Shown here in pieces: positions 25,140 to 34,579 of a stretch of 64,000 nt of DNA. The notes beneath the pieces are model-generated. The model had not been told where the DNA came from. It ran no database searches and saw only the letters and a program-made list of their open reading frames with translations. The number at the start of each line of letters is the position of its first letter. Position 1 is the stretch's first letter. A program made the position numbers and the translations under genes. Source of the stretch: Pseudomonas guariconensis (lineage in GTDB: Bacteria > Pseudomonadota > Gammaproteobacteria > Pseudomonadales > Pseudomonadaceae); the NCBI RefSeq assembly GCF_900102675.1, contig NZ_FMYX01000004.1, positions 310,001-374,000 of the forward strand, written 5' to 3'.

Positions 25140-27035
25140 ATGTCTGTTTCCGTTCGCGACGCCTTGCGCATGGCCGCGCTGTACTTGGTGTTCTCGTTGC
25201 TCTGGATGGTGGTGTCCGAGCAGGTGTTGCAGGGGCTTTTCGATGATTCCGAGATGCTGGCGGTCGCGCGGCAGGTCAATGCGTTCGTCTGGATACTGCT
25301 CACCACCGGGCTGATCTTCGTCACCCGTGCCCGCCTGCTCAATTTCATCGGCATCGGTGCTCAGCTGCGCAGCGAGGATCGCGAGCGTCTGCGCATGGCC
25401 GCGGCGGTGTTCGACAGCACCCTCGAAGGGGTGCTGGTGACCGACAGCAATGGTCTGATCGTGCACGTCAACCGCGCCTTCATGCGTATCACCGGCTACG
25501 CCCAGGACGAAGTCCTCGGCCAGCGTCCGAGCAAGTTCAAGTCCGGACGCCATGGCTTGCCGTTCTACCAGCAGATCTACGCTTCCCTGGCCGAGAAGGG
25601 CGAGTGGAGCGGAGAGATCTGGAACCGCCGCAAGAGCGGCGAAATCTACCCGCAGTGGCAGACGATCTGTGCCATTCGCGACGATGCCGGTGCGCTCACT
25701 CATTACGTGGCGGTGTTCAGCGACATCAGCGCGATCAAGCACACCGAGCAGGAACTCGCCTACCTGGCGCACCACGACCCGCTGACCGGGCTGCCCAACC
25801 GCCTGCTGTTCAACGACCGCGCCGAGCAGGCCTTAGCGTCCGCCCAGGCCAACAAGCGCGGGTGTGCGTTGCTGCTGCTGGACCTCGACCATTTTCAAAG
25901 CATCAACGATGGCCTGGGCCATACGTTGGGCGACCAGTTGCTCAAACTGGTGGGCGAGCGCCTGCGCGAGTTGCTGGGCAGTGGCGTGACTCTGGCGCGC
26001 CTGGGTGGGGACGAATTCGGCGTGTTGGCCGAGAACTGCCGACAGGTAGGCCAGGCCGCAACCTTGGCCCAAGGCATCATTGAACGCCTGCGCGAGCCGT
26101 TCGTCTTCGAGGGGCATCGCCTGTTCATCAGCGTGAGCGTTGGTATCAGCCTGTTCCCAAGCGATGCGCAGAGCGCCGCGCAACTGCTGCGCAACGCCGA
26201 TGCGGCGCTGTTCAAGGCCAAGAACAACGGTCGCGCCTGCTATGCCTTGTACACCGAAGAATTGACCGCCCACGCCCAGCAACGTGTGCAGACCGCTGGC
26301 GATCTGCGTCGAGCGCTGGAGCAGCAGGAGTTGCGGGTGTTCTACCAGCCGGTGCACGACTTGCTGACCAACCGGTTGGTGGGCGTCGAGGCACTGGTGC
26401 GTTGGGAGCACCCCACCCGTGGGATGGTCTCACCGGGCGAGTTCATTCCTATTGCCGAGAGCACCGGGTTGATCGCCGAAATCGACGCCTGGGTACTGCG
26501 CCAATCGTGCCGGCAGATGGTGCAATGGCAGGTCGAAGGGCGTGGTCTGCAGTTCGTCGCCGTGAACATCTCCAGCCGCCTGTTCGGTCAGCGCGAGCTG
26601 TACCTGCAGGTGGCCGAGGTGCTGCACGATACCGGTCTGGACCCCGCCCTGTTGGAGCTGGAAGTCACCGAGAGCGCGGTGATGGAAGACCCGGAAGTGG
26701 CACTTGAACAGTTGCATCGGCTGCGCGAGCTGGGGCTTAGCCTGGCCATCGATGATTTCGGCACGGGTTATTCCTCGCTGCTGCGGCTCAAGCGTCTGCC
26801 GGTGCAGAAGCTCAAGATCGACCAGGGCTTCGTGGCGGGCCTGCCGTGCGACGAAGACGACATTGCCATCGTCCGGGTGATCATCGCCCTGGCCAGGAGC
26901 ATGGGCATGCAGGTGCATGCCGAAGGGATCGAACAGGCCGAACAGGCGCGCTTTCTGCTCGAGCAACAGTGCGACCTGGGGCAGGGCTACTGGTACGGGC
27001 GGCCGGTGCCGGCGGTGGACTTGCGCTGGAGCTGA
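25140..27035 (+). CDS. Membrane PAS-GGDEF-EAL c-di-GMP protein
   Basis: A 631-aa protein with two transmembrane helices (about 8-27 and 47-66), a PAS domain (about 85-200), GGDEF (LARLGGDEFG) and EAL. The EAL domain keeps EALVRWEHP, NISSRLF, LEVTES, DDFGTGYSS, LKIDQGFV and AEGIE, so phosphodiesterase activity is expected. GGDEF also looks intact, so it may be bifunctional. ATG 25140 is chosen; ATG 25104 is in frame, but a TATAAT-like -10 box at 25099-25104 covers it. It is divergent from desA. Confidence 0.87.
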   Translation: MSVSVRDALRMAALYLVFSLLWMVVSEQVLQGLFDDSEMLAVARQVNAFVWILLTTGLIFVTRARLLNFIGIGAQLRSEDRERLRMAAAVFDSTLEGVLVTDSNGLIVHVNRAFMRITGYAQDEVLGQRPSKFKSGRHGLPFYQQIYASLAEKGEWSGEIWNRRKSGEIYPQWQTICAIRDDAGALTHYVAVFSDISAIKHTEQELAYLAHHDPLTGLPNRLLFNDRAEQALASAQANKRGCALLLLDLDHFQSINDGLGHTLGDQLLKLVGERLRELLGSGVTLARLGGDEFGVLAENCRQVGQAATLAQGIIERLREPFVFEGHRLFISVSVGISLFPSDAQSAAQLLRNADAALFKAKNNGRACYALYTEELTAHAQQRVQTAGDLRRALEQQELRVFYQPVHDLLTNRLVGVEALVRWEHPTRGMVSPGEFIPIAESTGLIAEIDAWVLRQSCRQMVQWQVEGRGLQFVAVNISSRLFGQRELYLQVAEVLHDTGLDPALLELEVTESAVMEDPEVALEQLHRLRELGLSLAIDDFGTGYSSLLRLKRLPVQKLKIDQGFVAGLPCDEDDIAIVRVIIALARSMGMQVHAEGIEQAEQARFLLEQQCDLGQGYWYGRPVPAVDLRWS

Positions 27036-27042
27036 AATGCTT

Positions 27043-27130
27043 GGGGCTGCGTTGCAGCCCATTGCAGGCTTCGCACTTCCCACAGACCTGTAGGCGCTGG
27101 CGGAGCCTGCGTTGGGGCGCGGCGGTCCCC
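27043..27130. repeat. Repeat of the second P. putida REP type
   Basis: GGGCTGC-gtt-GCAGCCC opens a stretch with inverted copies CATTGCAGGCTTCGC and GCGGAGCCTGCGTTGGGGCGC. It lies between the convergent EAL and metI-like genes. Confidence 0.65.
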
Positions 27131-27133
27131 AAG

Positions 27134-27778
27134 CTAACGTTTGTTCAACCCTTTGGCCAGGCGGTCCCCGCCCAGCTGAATCACCGCCACCAGCGCCACC
27201 AGCATGGCGATCACGGTCAGCATGATCTGGCTGTCGAAGCGCTGGTACCCATAGCGATAGGCGATATCGCCCAATCCTCCCGCCCCGATGGCGCCCGCCA
27301 TGGCTGAGGAGTTGATCAAGGTCACCAAGGTGATGGTGAAGCCGCCTACGATGCCTGGCAGCGCCTCGGGCAGCAGCACATGCCAGACGATGTGCCAGCG
27401 CCGGCACCCCATGGCCTGCGCCGCCTCGACCAAACCATGGTCGACTTCGCGCAGGCTCACCTCGGCGATCCGTGCGAAGAATGGCGTGGCGGCGATGGTC
27501 AGCGGGACCACGGCGGCCCACACGCCATAGGTGGTGCCGACCACCAGGCGGGTGAAGGGAATCAGCGCGACCATCAAGATCAGGAACGGGATCGAGCGGA
27601 ACAGGTTGACGATCGCGCCCAGCGTTCGGTTCAGCACAGGCGCTTCGAAGATCCCACCTTTGTCACTGGTGACCAGCAGCACCGCCATCGGTACACCGAC
27701 CAACAGCGCGATGAACGACGACACGCCCACCATCAACAGCGTATCGAGCAACCCATCGAGCAGACGATCAAGCCACAT
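27134..27778 (-). CDS. MetI-like ABC permease
   Basis: A 214-aa permease with five predicted membrane helices and the MetI-type EAA loop [18 protein letters not shown] followed by [10 protein letters not shown]. It is the last gene of an operon starting near 33.6 kb; its start overlaps the ATPase gene by 11 bp. Family members import methionine and its derivatives. Here the linked monooxygenases suggest that the cargo is another organosulfur compound which is then oxidised. Length agrees with MetI (217 aa). Confidence 0.9.
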   Translation of the reverse strand: MWLDRLLDGLLDTLLMVGVSSFIALLVGVPMAVLLVTSDKGGIFEAPVLNRTLGAIVNLFRSIPFLILMVALIPFTRLVVGTTYGVWAAVVPLTIAATPFFARIAEVSLREVDHGLVEAAQAMGCRRWHIVWHVLLPEALPGIVGGFTITLVTLINSSAMAGAIGAGGLGDIAYRYGYQRFDSQIMLTVIAMLVALVAVIQLGGDRLAKGLNKR

Positions 27779-28874
27779 AACCCAGTACCTCCGCGTTCTC
27801 GGCCCAGCGTCTGGCGCGCTCGAGCAATTGGTGCGAGCTATGGGGCGAGCCCTGCACGGAAAGCACCAGTTGCCCCAGGGCGTGGGCACCGATGGTCTCG
27901 ATGCCGCCTTGAAGCAGGCGTATCCGCCCGCCCAAGTCGTTGAACACCTCCGACAGTTGCGGTTCGCCCAGCAGGTTCAAGCGCAGGACCACGGCATCCC
28001 CAGGGCCAGTCGGGCTGGCGCGCAGATTGGCCTGCAGGGCAGCGGGTAGCCTGGCCTGCAAGGGCGCGAGCAAGGTGCGGGTCACCTCGTGGCGCGGAGA
28101 GCCGAATACCCGCCAGACCTCGCCCTGCTCGACGATCTCGCCGCGCTCGAGCACTACGACGCGGTGGCAGATATCACGGATCACCGCCATCTCATGGGTG
28201 ATCAGCACCACGGTGAGCCCCAGGCGCTGGTTGATGTCACGCAGCAGATCGAGGATCGAGGCGGTGGTTTCAGGGTCCAGTGCCGAGGTGGCCTCGTCGC
28301 ACAGCAGGATTTCGGGGTCATGCACCAGCGCCCGGGCGATGCCGACGCGTTGTTTCTGCCCACCCGACAGCTGCGCCGGGTACACGTGATGCTTGTGCGC
28401 CAGGCCCACCAGCTCCAGCAGCTCGCTGACCTTGCGCTGGCGCTCGGCCTTGGGCACGCCGGCGACCTTCAAGGGCAACTCGACGTTCTGCCACACGGTC
28501 TTGGCCGACATCAGGTTGAAGTGCTGGAAGATCATGCCGATGCGTCGGCGCAGGGCGACCAAGCGCTCTTCGTCAAAGGGGGCGATGTCGGTCTGGTCGA
28601 TCAGCACCCGGCCCTGGCTGGGTTGCTCTAGGCGATTGATGGTGCGCAGCAGGGATGACTTGCCGGCGCCGCTGCGGCCAATGATGCCGAAGATCTCGCC
28701 GCGACGGATGTTCAGGTCTATGCCCTGCAAGGCAGGTTGCGCCTGGCCGGGGTAGGTCTTGCCCAGGCCGATGAAGCGCACATGGGCCTGATTGACCTCC
28801 GGGCGCAGGGCCTGCTCGCGGGCAGGCGGCGACGTATGCGGGACAGGCGCCTTGAGGGCGCTGGCGTTGCTCAT
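27768..28874 (-). CDS. MetN-like ABC ATP-binding protein with NIL domain
   Basis: A 368-aa ATPase. It has an N-terminal extension of about 30 residues, Walker [10 protein letters not shown], signature LSGGQKQR, Walker [13 protein letters not shown] and switch ITHEM, followed by a C-terminal NIL domain (about 290-366) like the methionine-sensing domain of MetN. The gene ends 11 bp inside the metI-like gene and starts 1 bp after metQ-like. A regulatory site for substrate feedback is inferred from the NIL domain. Confidence 0.92.
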   Translation of the reverse strand: MSNASALKAPVPHTSPPAREQALRPEVNQAHVRFIGLGKTYPGQAQPALQGIDLNIRRGEIFGIIGRSGAGKSSLLRTINRLEQPSQGRVLIDQTDIAPFDEERLVALRRRIGMIFQHFNLMSAKTVWQNVELPLKVAGVPKAERQRKVSELLELVGLAHKHHVYPAQLSGGQKQRVGIARALVHDPEILLCDEATSALDPETTASILDLLRDINQRLGLTVVLITHEMAVIRDICHRVVVLERGEIVEQGEVWRVFGSPRHEVTRTLLAPLQARLPAALQANLRASPTGPGDAVVLRLNLLGEPQLSEVFNDLGGRIRLLQGGIETIGAHALGQLVLSVQGSPHSSHQLLERARRWAENAEVLGYVA

Positions 28875-28875
28875 C

Positions 28876-29676
28876 TCAGCCCTCCCAGCCGGCCTGGTAC
28901 AGGCTGCCGTGGGCTTTGTTCAGCGCGGCGCGCACGGTCGGCGAGTGCTGGTAGATGTCGACGAACTTCGCCAGACGCGGGTCGTCCTTGCTCTGTGGGC
29001 GGATCACGAACTGGATCACGTACTCCTTGTTCTCCAGGCCGTCGAACAGCAGGGCCGAGGTGGGATCGAAGCTGTTGGCCAGGCGGATGTAGGCCGGGTA
29101 GCCCTGGACCAGGTCGGCGTCGTCATAGGCCCGCACCAATTGCACGGCCTCGACCTGCAAGATCTTCAGTTTCTTGGGGTTGGCGACGATGTCGTCCTCG
29201 GTGGCTTTGTAGCCCACGCCTGGCTTGAGGGTGATCAACCCCGCCTTGGCCAGCAGTTGCAGGCCGCGCCCACTGTTGATCGGGTCGTTGGCGATGGCCA
29301 CGCTGGCGCCTTCGGGCAGCTCGGCGAAGCTTTTGTAACGCTTGGAGTAGAGCCCGACGTTGTTGATGATGCCGGGGGCGTAGGGCACCAGGTTGAAGCC
29401 GGCGGCGGCCTTGGCATTTTCCAGGAACGGGATGTGCTGGAAGTAGTTCACGTCGATGTCGCCGCTGTTGAGGCTGACATTGGGGGCGATCCAGTCGCTG
29501 AACTCGATCAGCTTCACCTCCAGGCCTTGCTTGTGGGCTTCTTCCACCGCCGCTTCCAGCGGGATGGCGAAAGCTGCGGTGGTGCCGATCTTCAGCGGCT
29601 CGGCGGCCAGGGCGACGCCGCTCAGGCCCAGGGACAAGACAGCGGCCGCGACGGGCCGGAACAGTTTCTCAAGCAT
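28876..29676 (-). CDS. MetQ/NlpA-like substrate-binding protein
   Basis: A 266-aa NlpA-family binding protein: [54 protein letters not shown] and [19 protein letters not shown]. The signal peptide ends [10 protein letters not shown] without a lipobox cysteine, so unlike many MetQ proteins it should be free in the periplasm. The ATG complementary to 29674-29676 lies 8 bp inside the monooxygenase gene. It delivers cargo to the MetNI-like pair downstream. Confidence 0.9.
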   Translation of the reverse strand: MLEKLFRPVAAAVLSLGLSGVALAAEPLKIGTTAAFAIPLEAAVEEAHKQGLEVKLIEFSDWIAPNVSLNSGDIDVNYFQHIPFLENAKAAAGFNLVPYAPGIINNVGLYSKRYKSFAELPEGASVAIANDPINSGRGLQLLAKAGLITLKPGVGYKATEDDIVANPKKLKILQVEAVQLVRAYDDADLVQGYPAYIRLANSFDPTSALLFDGLENKEYVIQFVIRPQSKDDPRLAKFVDIYQHSPTVRAALNKAHGSLYQAGWEG

Positions 29677-31057
29677 GGTGCAGGGCTCCAGTCGGGGCAG
29701 GGATCGGGTTGCGGTAGGTGGCGCCGGGGTGGCCGGCGGGAAGGTAGGCGTGACGAGCGCCGAACAGTTTTTCGCGCAGCGTGCCTTCGCTGTAGGCGGT
29801 CTTGTAGCGGCCACGCCGTTGCAGCTCCGGCACCACCAGGTCGATGAAGTCTTCGAAGCTTTCCGGGGTGACAGTGCGGGTCAGGTTGAAACCATCCAGG
29901 CCGGTTTGGTCGATCCAGTCAATCAATTGCTCGGCGACCTGCTCGGGCGCGCCGACCAGCGTCACGTAGCGCCCGCCCAGGGCGTGCTGTTGCAGCAGGC
30001 GGCGGCGCGTCCAGACGTTGTCCTGCAGCTGGCGGGTGGCGGACTGAATCGCGTTGCCCTTGGCAAAGCCGATCGGTTCGTCCAACCCATAGGCGGCGAA
30101 GTCGATACCCGTGGAGCTGGCAAAGTGCGCCACGCCGGCTTCGGGGCTGGCATGGCGCAGGTATTCGGCGTGCTTGGCACGAGCCTGGGCTTCGGTGGGC
30201 GCGACGATCACGGTGATGCCCATGAACACCTTGATCGCTCGTGGGTCGCGGCCAGCGGCGCGGGCGGCGGCACGGACCTTGTCGACCTGTGCGCGGGTGG
30301 CGGCTTGGTCCTGGCCGCTGATGAAAACGCACTCGGCGTGCTGGCCGGCGAACGCCAGGCCCCGGGGCGAACTGCCGGCCTGGAACAAGACCGGTGTGCG
30401 TTGCGGCGAAGGCTCGCACAGGTGGTAGCCCTCGACCTTGTAGAACTCGCCCTGATGCTGGATTTTGCGCACTTTGCCCGGTTCGGCATAGACCCGCCGC
30501 TCACGGTCAGCGACCACGGCGTCGTCATCCCAGCTGCCTTCGAGCAGTTTGTACAGCACTTGCAGGTATTCATCGGCTTGGTCGTAACGCCGGTCGTGCT
30601 CGGGTTGCTGGGCCAGGCCCATGGCCCGGGCGGCGCTGTCCAGGTAACCGGTGACGATGTTCCAGCCGACCCGGCCATTGCTCAGGTGGTCGAGTGTGGA
30701 AAGGCGCCGGGCGAACAAATAGGGCGCCTCGTAGGTGAGGTTGGCGGTCAGGCCGAAGCCCAGGTGGCGGGTGACCGAGGCCATGGCCGAGACCAGCAGT
30801 AACGGGTCATTGACCGGCAGCTGGATCGACTCCTTGAGCGTCACGTCCAGCGACTGCCCATACACGTCGTAGGTGCCGACGATATCGGCGATGAACAGGC
30901 CATCGAACAAGCCGCGCTCCAGCAGGCGGGCAAGATCGGTCCAATAGGCCAGGGTCTTGTACTGGGTCGAGGTGTCCCGTGGATGGGTCCACAGGCCATG
31001 GTTGATATGCCCGACGCAGTTCATGTTGAAGGCGTTGAGCAGGATCTCTTTGGCCAT
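29669..31057 (-). CDS. FMN-dependent monooxygenase, NtaA/SnaA/DszA family
   Basis: A 462-aa bacterial-luciferase-fold enzyme. Family landmarks are MNCVGHINHGLWTHP, FDGLFIADIVGTYDVY, LSTLDHLSNGRVGWNIVTG and GEFYKVEGYH. These enzymes use FMNH2 and oxygen and many cleave C-S or C-N bonds (DszA, NtaA, SfnG). It is translated with the upstream acyl-CoA-dehydrogenase-like gene (TGATG) and overlaps the binding-protein gene, so import and oxidation are coupled. No flavin reductase is in this operon; ssuE at 46.9 kb could supply FMNH2. The substrate is unknown. Confidence 0.9.
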   Translation of the reverse strand: MAKEILLNAFNMNCVGHINHGLWTHPRDTSTQYKTLAYWTDLARLLERGLFDGLFIADIVGTYDVYGQSLDVTLKESIQLPVNDPLLLVSAMASVTRHLGFGLTANLTYEAPYLFARRLSTLDHLSNGRVGWNIVTGYLDSAARAMGLAQQPEHDRRYDQADEYLQVLYKLLEGSWDDDAVVADRERRVYAEPGKVRKIQHQGEFYKVEGYHLCEPSPQRTPVLFQAGSSPRGLAFAGQHAECVFISGQDQAATRAQVDKVRAAARAAGRDPRAIKVFMGITVIVAPTEAQARAKHAEYLRHASPEAGVAHFASSTGIDFAAYGLDEPIGFAKGNAIQSATRQLQDNVWTRRRLLQQHALGGRYVTLVGAPEQVAEQLIDWIDQTGLDGFNLTRTVTPESFEDFIDLVVPELQRRGRYKTAYSEGTLREKLFGARHAYLPAGHPGATYRNPIPAPTGALHHA

Positions 31058-32262
31058 CAGATGGTCCCCCGACGCGGCGGGTTTTCCCCATTGAGGTAGT
31101 AGTTACCGATGGCGTGGTACTTCCAGCGCACCGGGTCGTGCAGGGTGTGCACTCGGGCGTTGCGCCAGTGCCGGTCGAGGTTGTGCTCGGCCAGGGTGGC
31201 CTGGCTGCCGGCCAGTTCGAACAGGGTGGTGCCGGCGGCGAGGGAGACCTCGGTGCTGATCGCCCGGGCTTCTGCCACGGCAATGGAGGCGGCGGCGACA
31301 TTGTCGGCGCTGCTGTCGTCGCGGGCCCGGTCGAGGAATTCCCCGGCCCGCTCCAGCAAGGCCTCGGCAGCGTGCAGGCGGATGGCCAGATGACCGAAGC
31401 TTTTGAGTGTGAGCGGGTCGTCACTGGCCTTGTCGATCCCCGCGTCGACCCACGGCCGACTGCGGGTGCGCACGAAGTGCAGAGCGTCCTCGAGGGCAGC
31501 GCGGGCGATGCCGGTGTCGATGGCGGCATGGAGGATCTGCGCCAGGGGGCCGACGGGGGTCGGGCGGTCGAAGGCGCTCTGGAACGGCACCACGTCTTCA
31601 TCGCGCACCGGCACGTTGTCGAACACTACCGAACCGCTGCCGGTGGTGCGTTGGCCGAAGCCGCTCCAGTCGTCGATCACTTGCAGGCCTGGACTGTCGG
31701 CGGGTACGAACACCAGCTGCTGAACGCCGGCATCATCGACCACCGAGGTGGGAATGCGCTGGGCATATAGGGCGCCGGTGGCGTAGAACTTGCGACCGTT
31801 GATGCGCAGGCCATCGCCGTCGCGGCTCAGGCGGGTGGTGCGGTCGTGGGCGGTCTTGGTGCCCAGCTCGGCCAATGCGTTGCCGAAGCGTCGGCCCGCC
31901 AGGACTTCAGCGTAGAGACGCTGTTGTTGCTCGGGCGTGCCGTTTACCCGCAGCACTTCCAAGGCATAGAAATGGTTCTGCGGAATTTGGCCCAGGGCGG
32001 CGTCGGCCTGGGCAATACGCGCGACGACCTTGGCCAGGGTCACGTTGGATACGCCAGCGCCGCCAAAGGCCTTGGGCACGCTGATGCCCCACAGGCCGGA
32101 GCGGGTGAACAGCTCGAGTTCGGCGTAGGGCAGCAGGCGTTCGCGGTCGCGTTGGGCGCTGTCGCGCTGCAGCTGCTGGGCGAGGTCCTCGGCGACGGCC
32201 AGAGCCTGGGCATCGCTGGTGATGACCGCCGCCTTGGGGGTGGGGTGGGTCAGTGCGTTCAT
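31057..32262 (-). CDS. SfnB/DszC-type flavin monooxygenase (acyl-CoA dehydrogenase fold)
   Basis: A 401-aa protein of the acyl-CoA dehydrogenase fold: LWGISVPKAFGGAGVS, INGRKFYATGALYA, DDWSGFGQRTTGSGSVVFDNV and a C-terminal NLDRHWRNARVHTLHDPVRWKYHAIG. The ending RHWRNARxxTLHDPxxWKY is typical of DszC/SfnB flavin monooxygenases rather than true dehydrogenases. It shares clear similarity with the next gene upstream (32360-33586), indicating duplication. It overlaps the FMN monooxygenase start by one base. Confidence 0.9.
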   Translation of the reverse strand: MNALTHPTPKAAVITSDAQALAVAEDLAQQLQRDSAQRDRERLLPYAELELFTRSGLWGISVPKAFGGAGVSNVTLAKVVARIAQADAALGQIPQNHFYALEVLRVNGTPEQQQRLYAEVLAGRRFGNALAELGTKTAHDRTTRLSRDGDGLRINGRKFYATGALYAQRIPTSVVDDAGVQQLVFVPADSPGLQVIDDWSGFGQRTTGSGSVVFDNVPVRDEDVVPFQSAFDRPTPVGPLAQILHAAIDTGIARAALEDALHFVRTRSRPWVDAGIDKASDDPLTLKSFGHLAIRLHAAEALLERAGEFLDRARDDSSADNVAAASIAVAEARAISTEVSLAAGTTLFELAGSQATLAEHNLDRHWRNARVHTLHDPVRWKYHAIGNYYLNGENPPRRGTI

Positions 32263-32284
32263 GTGTTTCTCCAGTGCGGATCGT

Positions 32285-32345
32285 AAGGGGCTGCTCCGTG
32301 CCCCATCGCAGGCTGTCGCCAGCCCCGCAGGTTCAGTGCAGGTGC
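32285..32345. repeat. REP-like repeat inside the monooxygenase operon
   Basis: GGGGCTGCTCCGTGCCCCATCGCAGGCTGTCGCCAGCC and a partly complementary CAGGTGCTGGCGCAGGCT follow one another in the 97-bp gap between the two paralogous monooxygenase genes. Confidence 0.6.
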
Positions 32346-32359
32346 TGGCGCAGGCTCAC

Positions 32360-33586
32360 TCAAATCCAGGAATGACGGGCAGGGCGGGTACCGTTGAGTT
32401 GCCAGGCGCCGACAGCGTGGTATTTCCAGCGCACCGGGTCGTGCAGCGTATGCACGCGGGCATTGCGCCAGTGGCGGTCGAGGTTGAATTCGGCGAGGGT
32501 GGCGCGGCTGCCGGCCAGCTCGAACAGCTTCTCGCTGGCCTGCAGGGCCACTTCGGTGGTCAGCACCTTGGCCTCGGCCACGGCGATCGAGGCGCGAGCT
32601 GCCGACGCTTCGTCCACCGGACCTGCATTGACCTCGTCGAGTACCTGGGCGGCCTTGCGCAGCAAGGCCTCGGCGGCATGCAGCTCCAGCTTCAGACGGC
32701 CGATGTCGGCGATCACATAGGGGTCATCGCTGGCTCGATCCACCTTGGCTTCGATCCAGGGGCGGGATTTTTCCCGCACGAAGGCAATGGCATCGTCGAT
32801 GGCCGCCTCGGCGATACCGGCATCGATGGCGGCCTGGATCAACTGCGAGGCCGCGCCCTGGGTGTTGGGCACCTCGCGCTGGCGCCAGTTGTCCACCACC
32901 AGCTCGGCGTCCACCGGGACTTGATCCAGCATCACGGTGCCGCTGGCGGTGGTGCGCTGGCCGAAGCCGGACCAGTCGTCGACGATGCGCAGGCCCGGGC
33001 TGCCCCGGCGGACGAAGGCCAGGCGCTGGCGGCCCTCTTCATCCAGGGCTTTGACCGCGACCCAATGGGCGAACAGGGCGCCGGTGGAATAGAACTTCTC
33101 GCCGCTGATGCGATATTGCTCACCGTCACGGACGATCCGTGCCTTGAGGGTGATGGTGTCCTTGGTGCCACGTTCAGGCCCGGCATTGCCGATGCGCCAG
33201 CCGTCGAGCACGGAGCGGAACAGCACGGCTTGCTGGGCCTCGGTGGCGGTCAGGCGCAGCAGTTGAATCATGCCGAATTGGTTCTGTGGGATCTGTCCCA
33301 GGGCCGGGTCGGCGGCGCTGATCACGCGGAAGACTTCGGCGATGGTCTGGAACGAGACCTCGGGTCCGCCAAAGGCTTTGGGAATGCTGATGCTGCCCAA
33401 GCCGCTGCGGGTGAATTGTTCGATCTCGGCCCAGGGCAGCTTGCGCTGCTGGTCGCGGCGCGAGGCCTGTTGGCGGGCCGCGTCGGCCAGTTCCCGAGCA
33501 GCCTGGAGGGCCTCGGCGTCGTTGCGCAATACCTTGGCTGGCAGTAGCGGGGGTGAGCTGTCGAGATCGCTTGTGGACCAGACCAT
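32360..33586 (-). CDS. SfnB/DszC-type flavin monooxygenase, first gene of operon
   Basis: A 408-aa paralogue of the following gene, with the same landmarks: LGSISIPKAFGGPEVS, ISGEKFYSTGALFAHW, DDWSGFGQRTTASGTVMLDQV and NLDRHWRNARVHTLHDPVRWKYHAVG. It probably uses reduced flavin to oxygenate sulfur or nitrogen compounds. It opens the minus-strand operon running to 27134, with an AT-rich promoter region upstream. Two paralogues may act on successive intermediates or form mixed oligomers; this is inference. Confidence 0.9.
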   Translation of the reverse strand: MVWSTSDLDSSPPLLPAKVLRNDAEALQAARELADAARQQASRRDQQRKLPWAEIEQFTRSGLGSISIPKAFGGPEVSFQTIAEVFRVISAADPALGQIPQNQFGMIQLLRLTATEAQQAVLFRSVLDGWRIGNAGPERGTKDTITLKARIVRDGEQYRISGEKFYSTGALFAHWVAVKALDEEGRQRLAFVRRGSPGLRIVDDWSGFGQRTTASGTVMLDQVPVDAELVVDNWRQREVPNTQGAASQLIQAAIDAGIAEAAIDDAIAFVREKSRPWIEAKVDRASDDPYVIADIGRLKLELHAAEALLRKAAQVLDEVNAGPVDEASAARASIAVAEAKVLTTEVALQASEKLFELAGSRATLAEFNLDRHWRNARVHTLHDPVRWKYHAVGAWQLNGTRPARHSWI

Positions 33587-33639
33587 TCCTTACCTCACAA
33601 AAGTTGAAAGCGTCGCTGGCGGCGACTGACGTTTGCTGG

Positions 33640-33720
33640 TCCGGTGGTCCGGTTTATATACCCTATTCGCTTATAAAAACTTTATGAACTAACTTTTTGG
33701 ACTATGTATAGAAGCCATGC
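33640..33720 (-). promoter_or_regulatory. AT-rich promoter region of the monooxygenase-importer operon
   Basis: On the minus strand this stretch reads AGTTCATAAAGTTTTTATAA, then GCGAATAGGG, ending about 55 bp before the first gene. The AT content contrasts with the surrounding DNA and resembles the tracts ahead of the other sulfur operons, so control by CysB or a similar activator is inferred. Confidence 0.45.
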
Positions 33721-33743
33721 TTTTGTGTCGCGCACGCGAACGC

Positions 33744-33798
33744 ATTCGCGGGCAAACCCGCTCCTACAGAACTGTGGGAGTGGGTTTACCCGCGAATA
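33744..33798. repeat. Inverted REP pair
   Basis: ATTCGCGGGCAAACCCGCTC and GTGGGAGTGGGTTTACCCGCGAA form a REP pair separating the monooxygenase operon promoter from the end of the cystine transporter operon. Confidence 0.85.
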
Positions 33799-33821
33799 GG
33801 TAAGGGGGACAGCGAGAAAAA

Positions 33822-34577
33822 TCAGCCGGCTGCGGTGCCCAGGAACTTGCGCAGGAACTGCCGCGTCCGCTCTTCCTTGGGATTGGCGAACAGCGCCTTG
33901 GCTTCACCCTGCTCCACGATCACGCCCTTGTCGAAGAAGATCACCCGGTTGGCCACGTCCCGGGCAAAGCTCATCTCGTGGGTGACAATGATCATGGTGC
34001 GCTTTTCCTCGGCCAGGCCGCGGATGGTCGCCAGCACCTCGCCGACCAGCTCAGGATCGAGCGCAGAGGTCGGTTCGTCGAAGAGGATCACTTCCGGCTC
34101 CATGGCCAGGGCCCGGGCGATGGCCACCCGTTGCTGCTGGCCACCGGACAGCCGCCGAGGGTAGGCGTCTTCCTTGCCCGCCAGACCGACCTTGGCCAGC
34201 AGGCGCCGGCCCAGTTCGACGGCTTTGTCCCGGGGCGTCTTCTTGACGATCACCGGCCCTTCGATGACGTTCTCCAGGGCGGTGCGGTGGGGGAACAGGT
34301 TGAAGTTCTGGAACACGAAGCCGGCCTGCTGGCGCAAGCGCCGGATCGCACCTTGCTGGCTGCCCAGCGAGCGGTTGGCGTCGATGCTGATGTCGCCGAT
34401 CTGGATGCGTCCGGCGTCGGGCGTTTCCAGCAGGTTGAGGCAACGCAGGAAGGTGGTCTTGCCCGAACCACTGGGGCCGATGATGGCCACCACTTCGCCG
34501 GGCTGGACGGTCAGGTCGATGCCGTTGAGCACGGTCTGGCCCTTGAACTGCTTGGTCAGGCCTTCTACTACGATCAT
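33822..34577 (-). CDS. tcyN: L-cystine ABC transporter ATP-binding protein
   Basis: A 251-aa polar amino acid ATPase: Walker [23 protein letters not shown], signature LSGGQQQR, Walker B VILFDEPTSALDPE and switch VTHEM. It is the third gene of a binding protein-permease-ATPase operon, starting 2 bp after the permease stop. The ATG complementary to 34575-34577 gives MIVVEGLTKQF. Similarity of the three genes and linkage to a serine acetyltransferase support cystine as cargo, delivered to cysteine metabolism. Confidence 0.87.
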   Translation of the reverse strand: MIVVEGLTKQFKGQTVLNGIDLTVQPGEVVAIIGPSGSGKTTFLRCLNLLETPDAGRIQIGDISIDANRSLGSQQGAIRRLRQQAGFVFQNFNLFPHRTALENVIEGPVIVKKTPRDKAVELGRRLLAKVGLAGKEDAYPRRLSGGQQQRVAIARALAMEPEVILFDEPTSALDPELVGEVLATIRGLAEEKRTMIIVTHEMSFARDVANRVIFFDKGVIVEQGEAKALFANPKEERTRQFLRKFLGTAAG

Positions 34578-34579
34578 CT

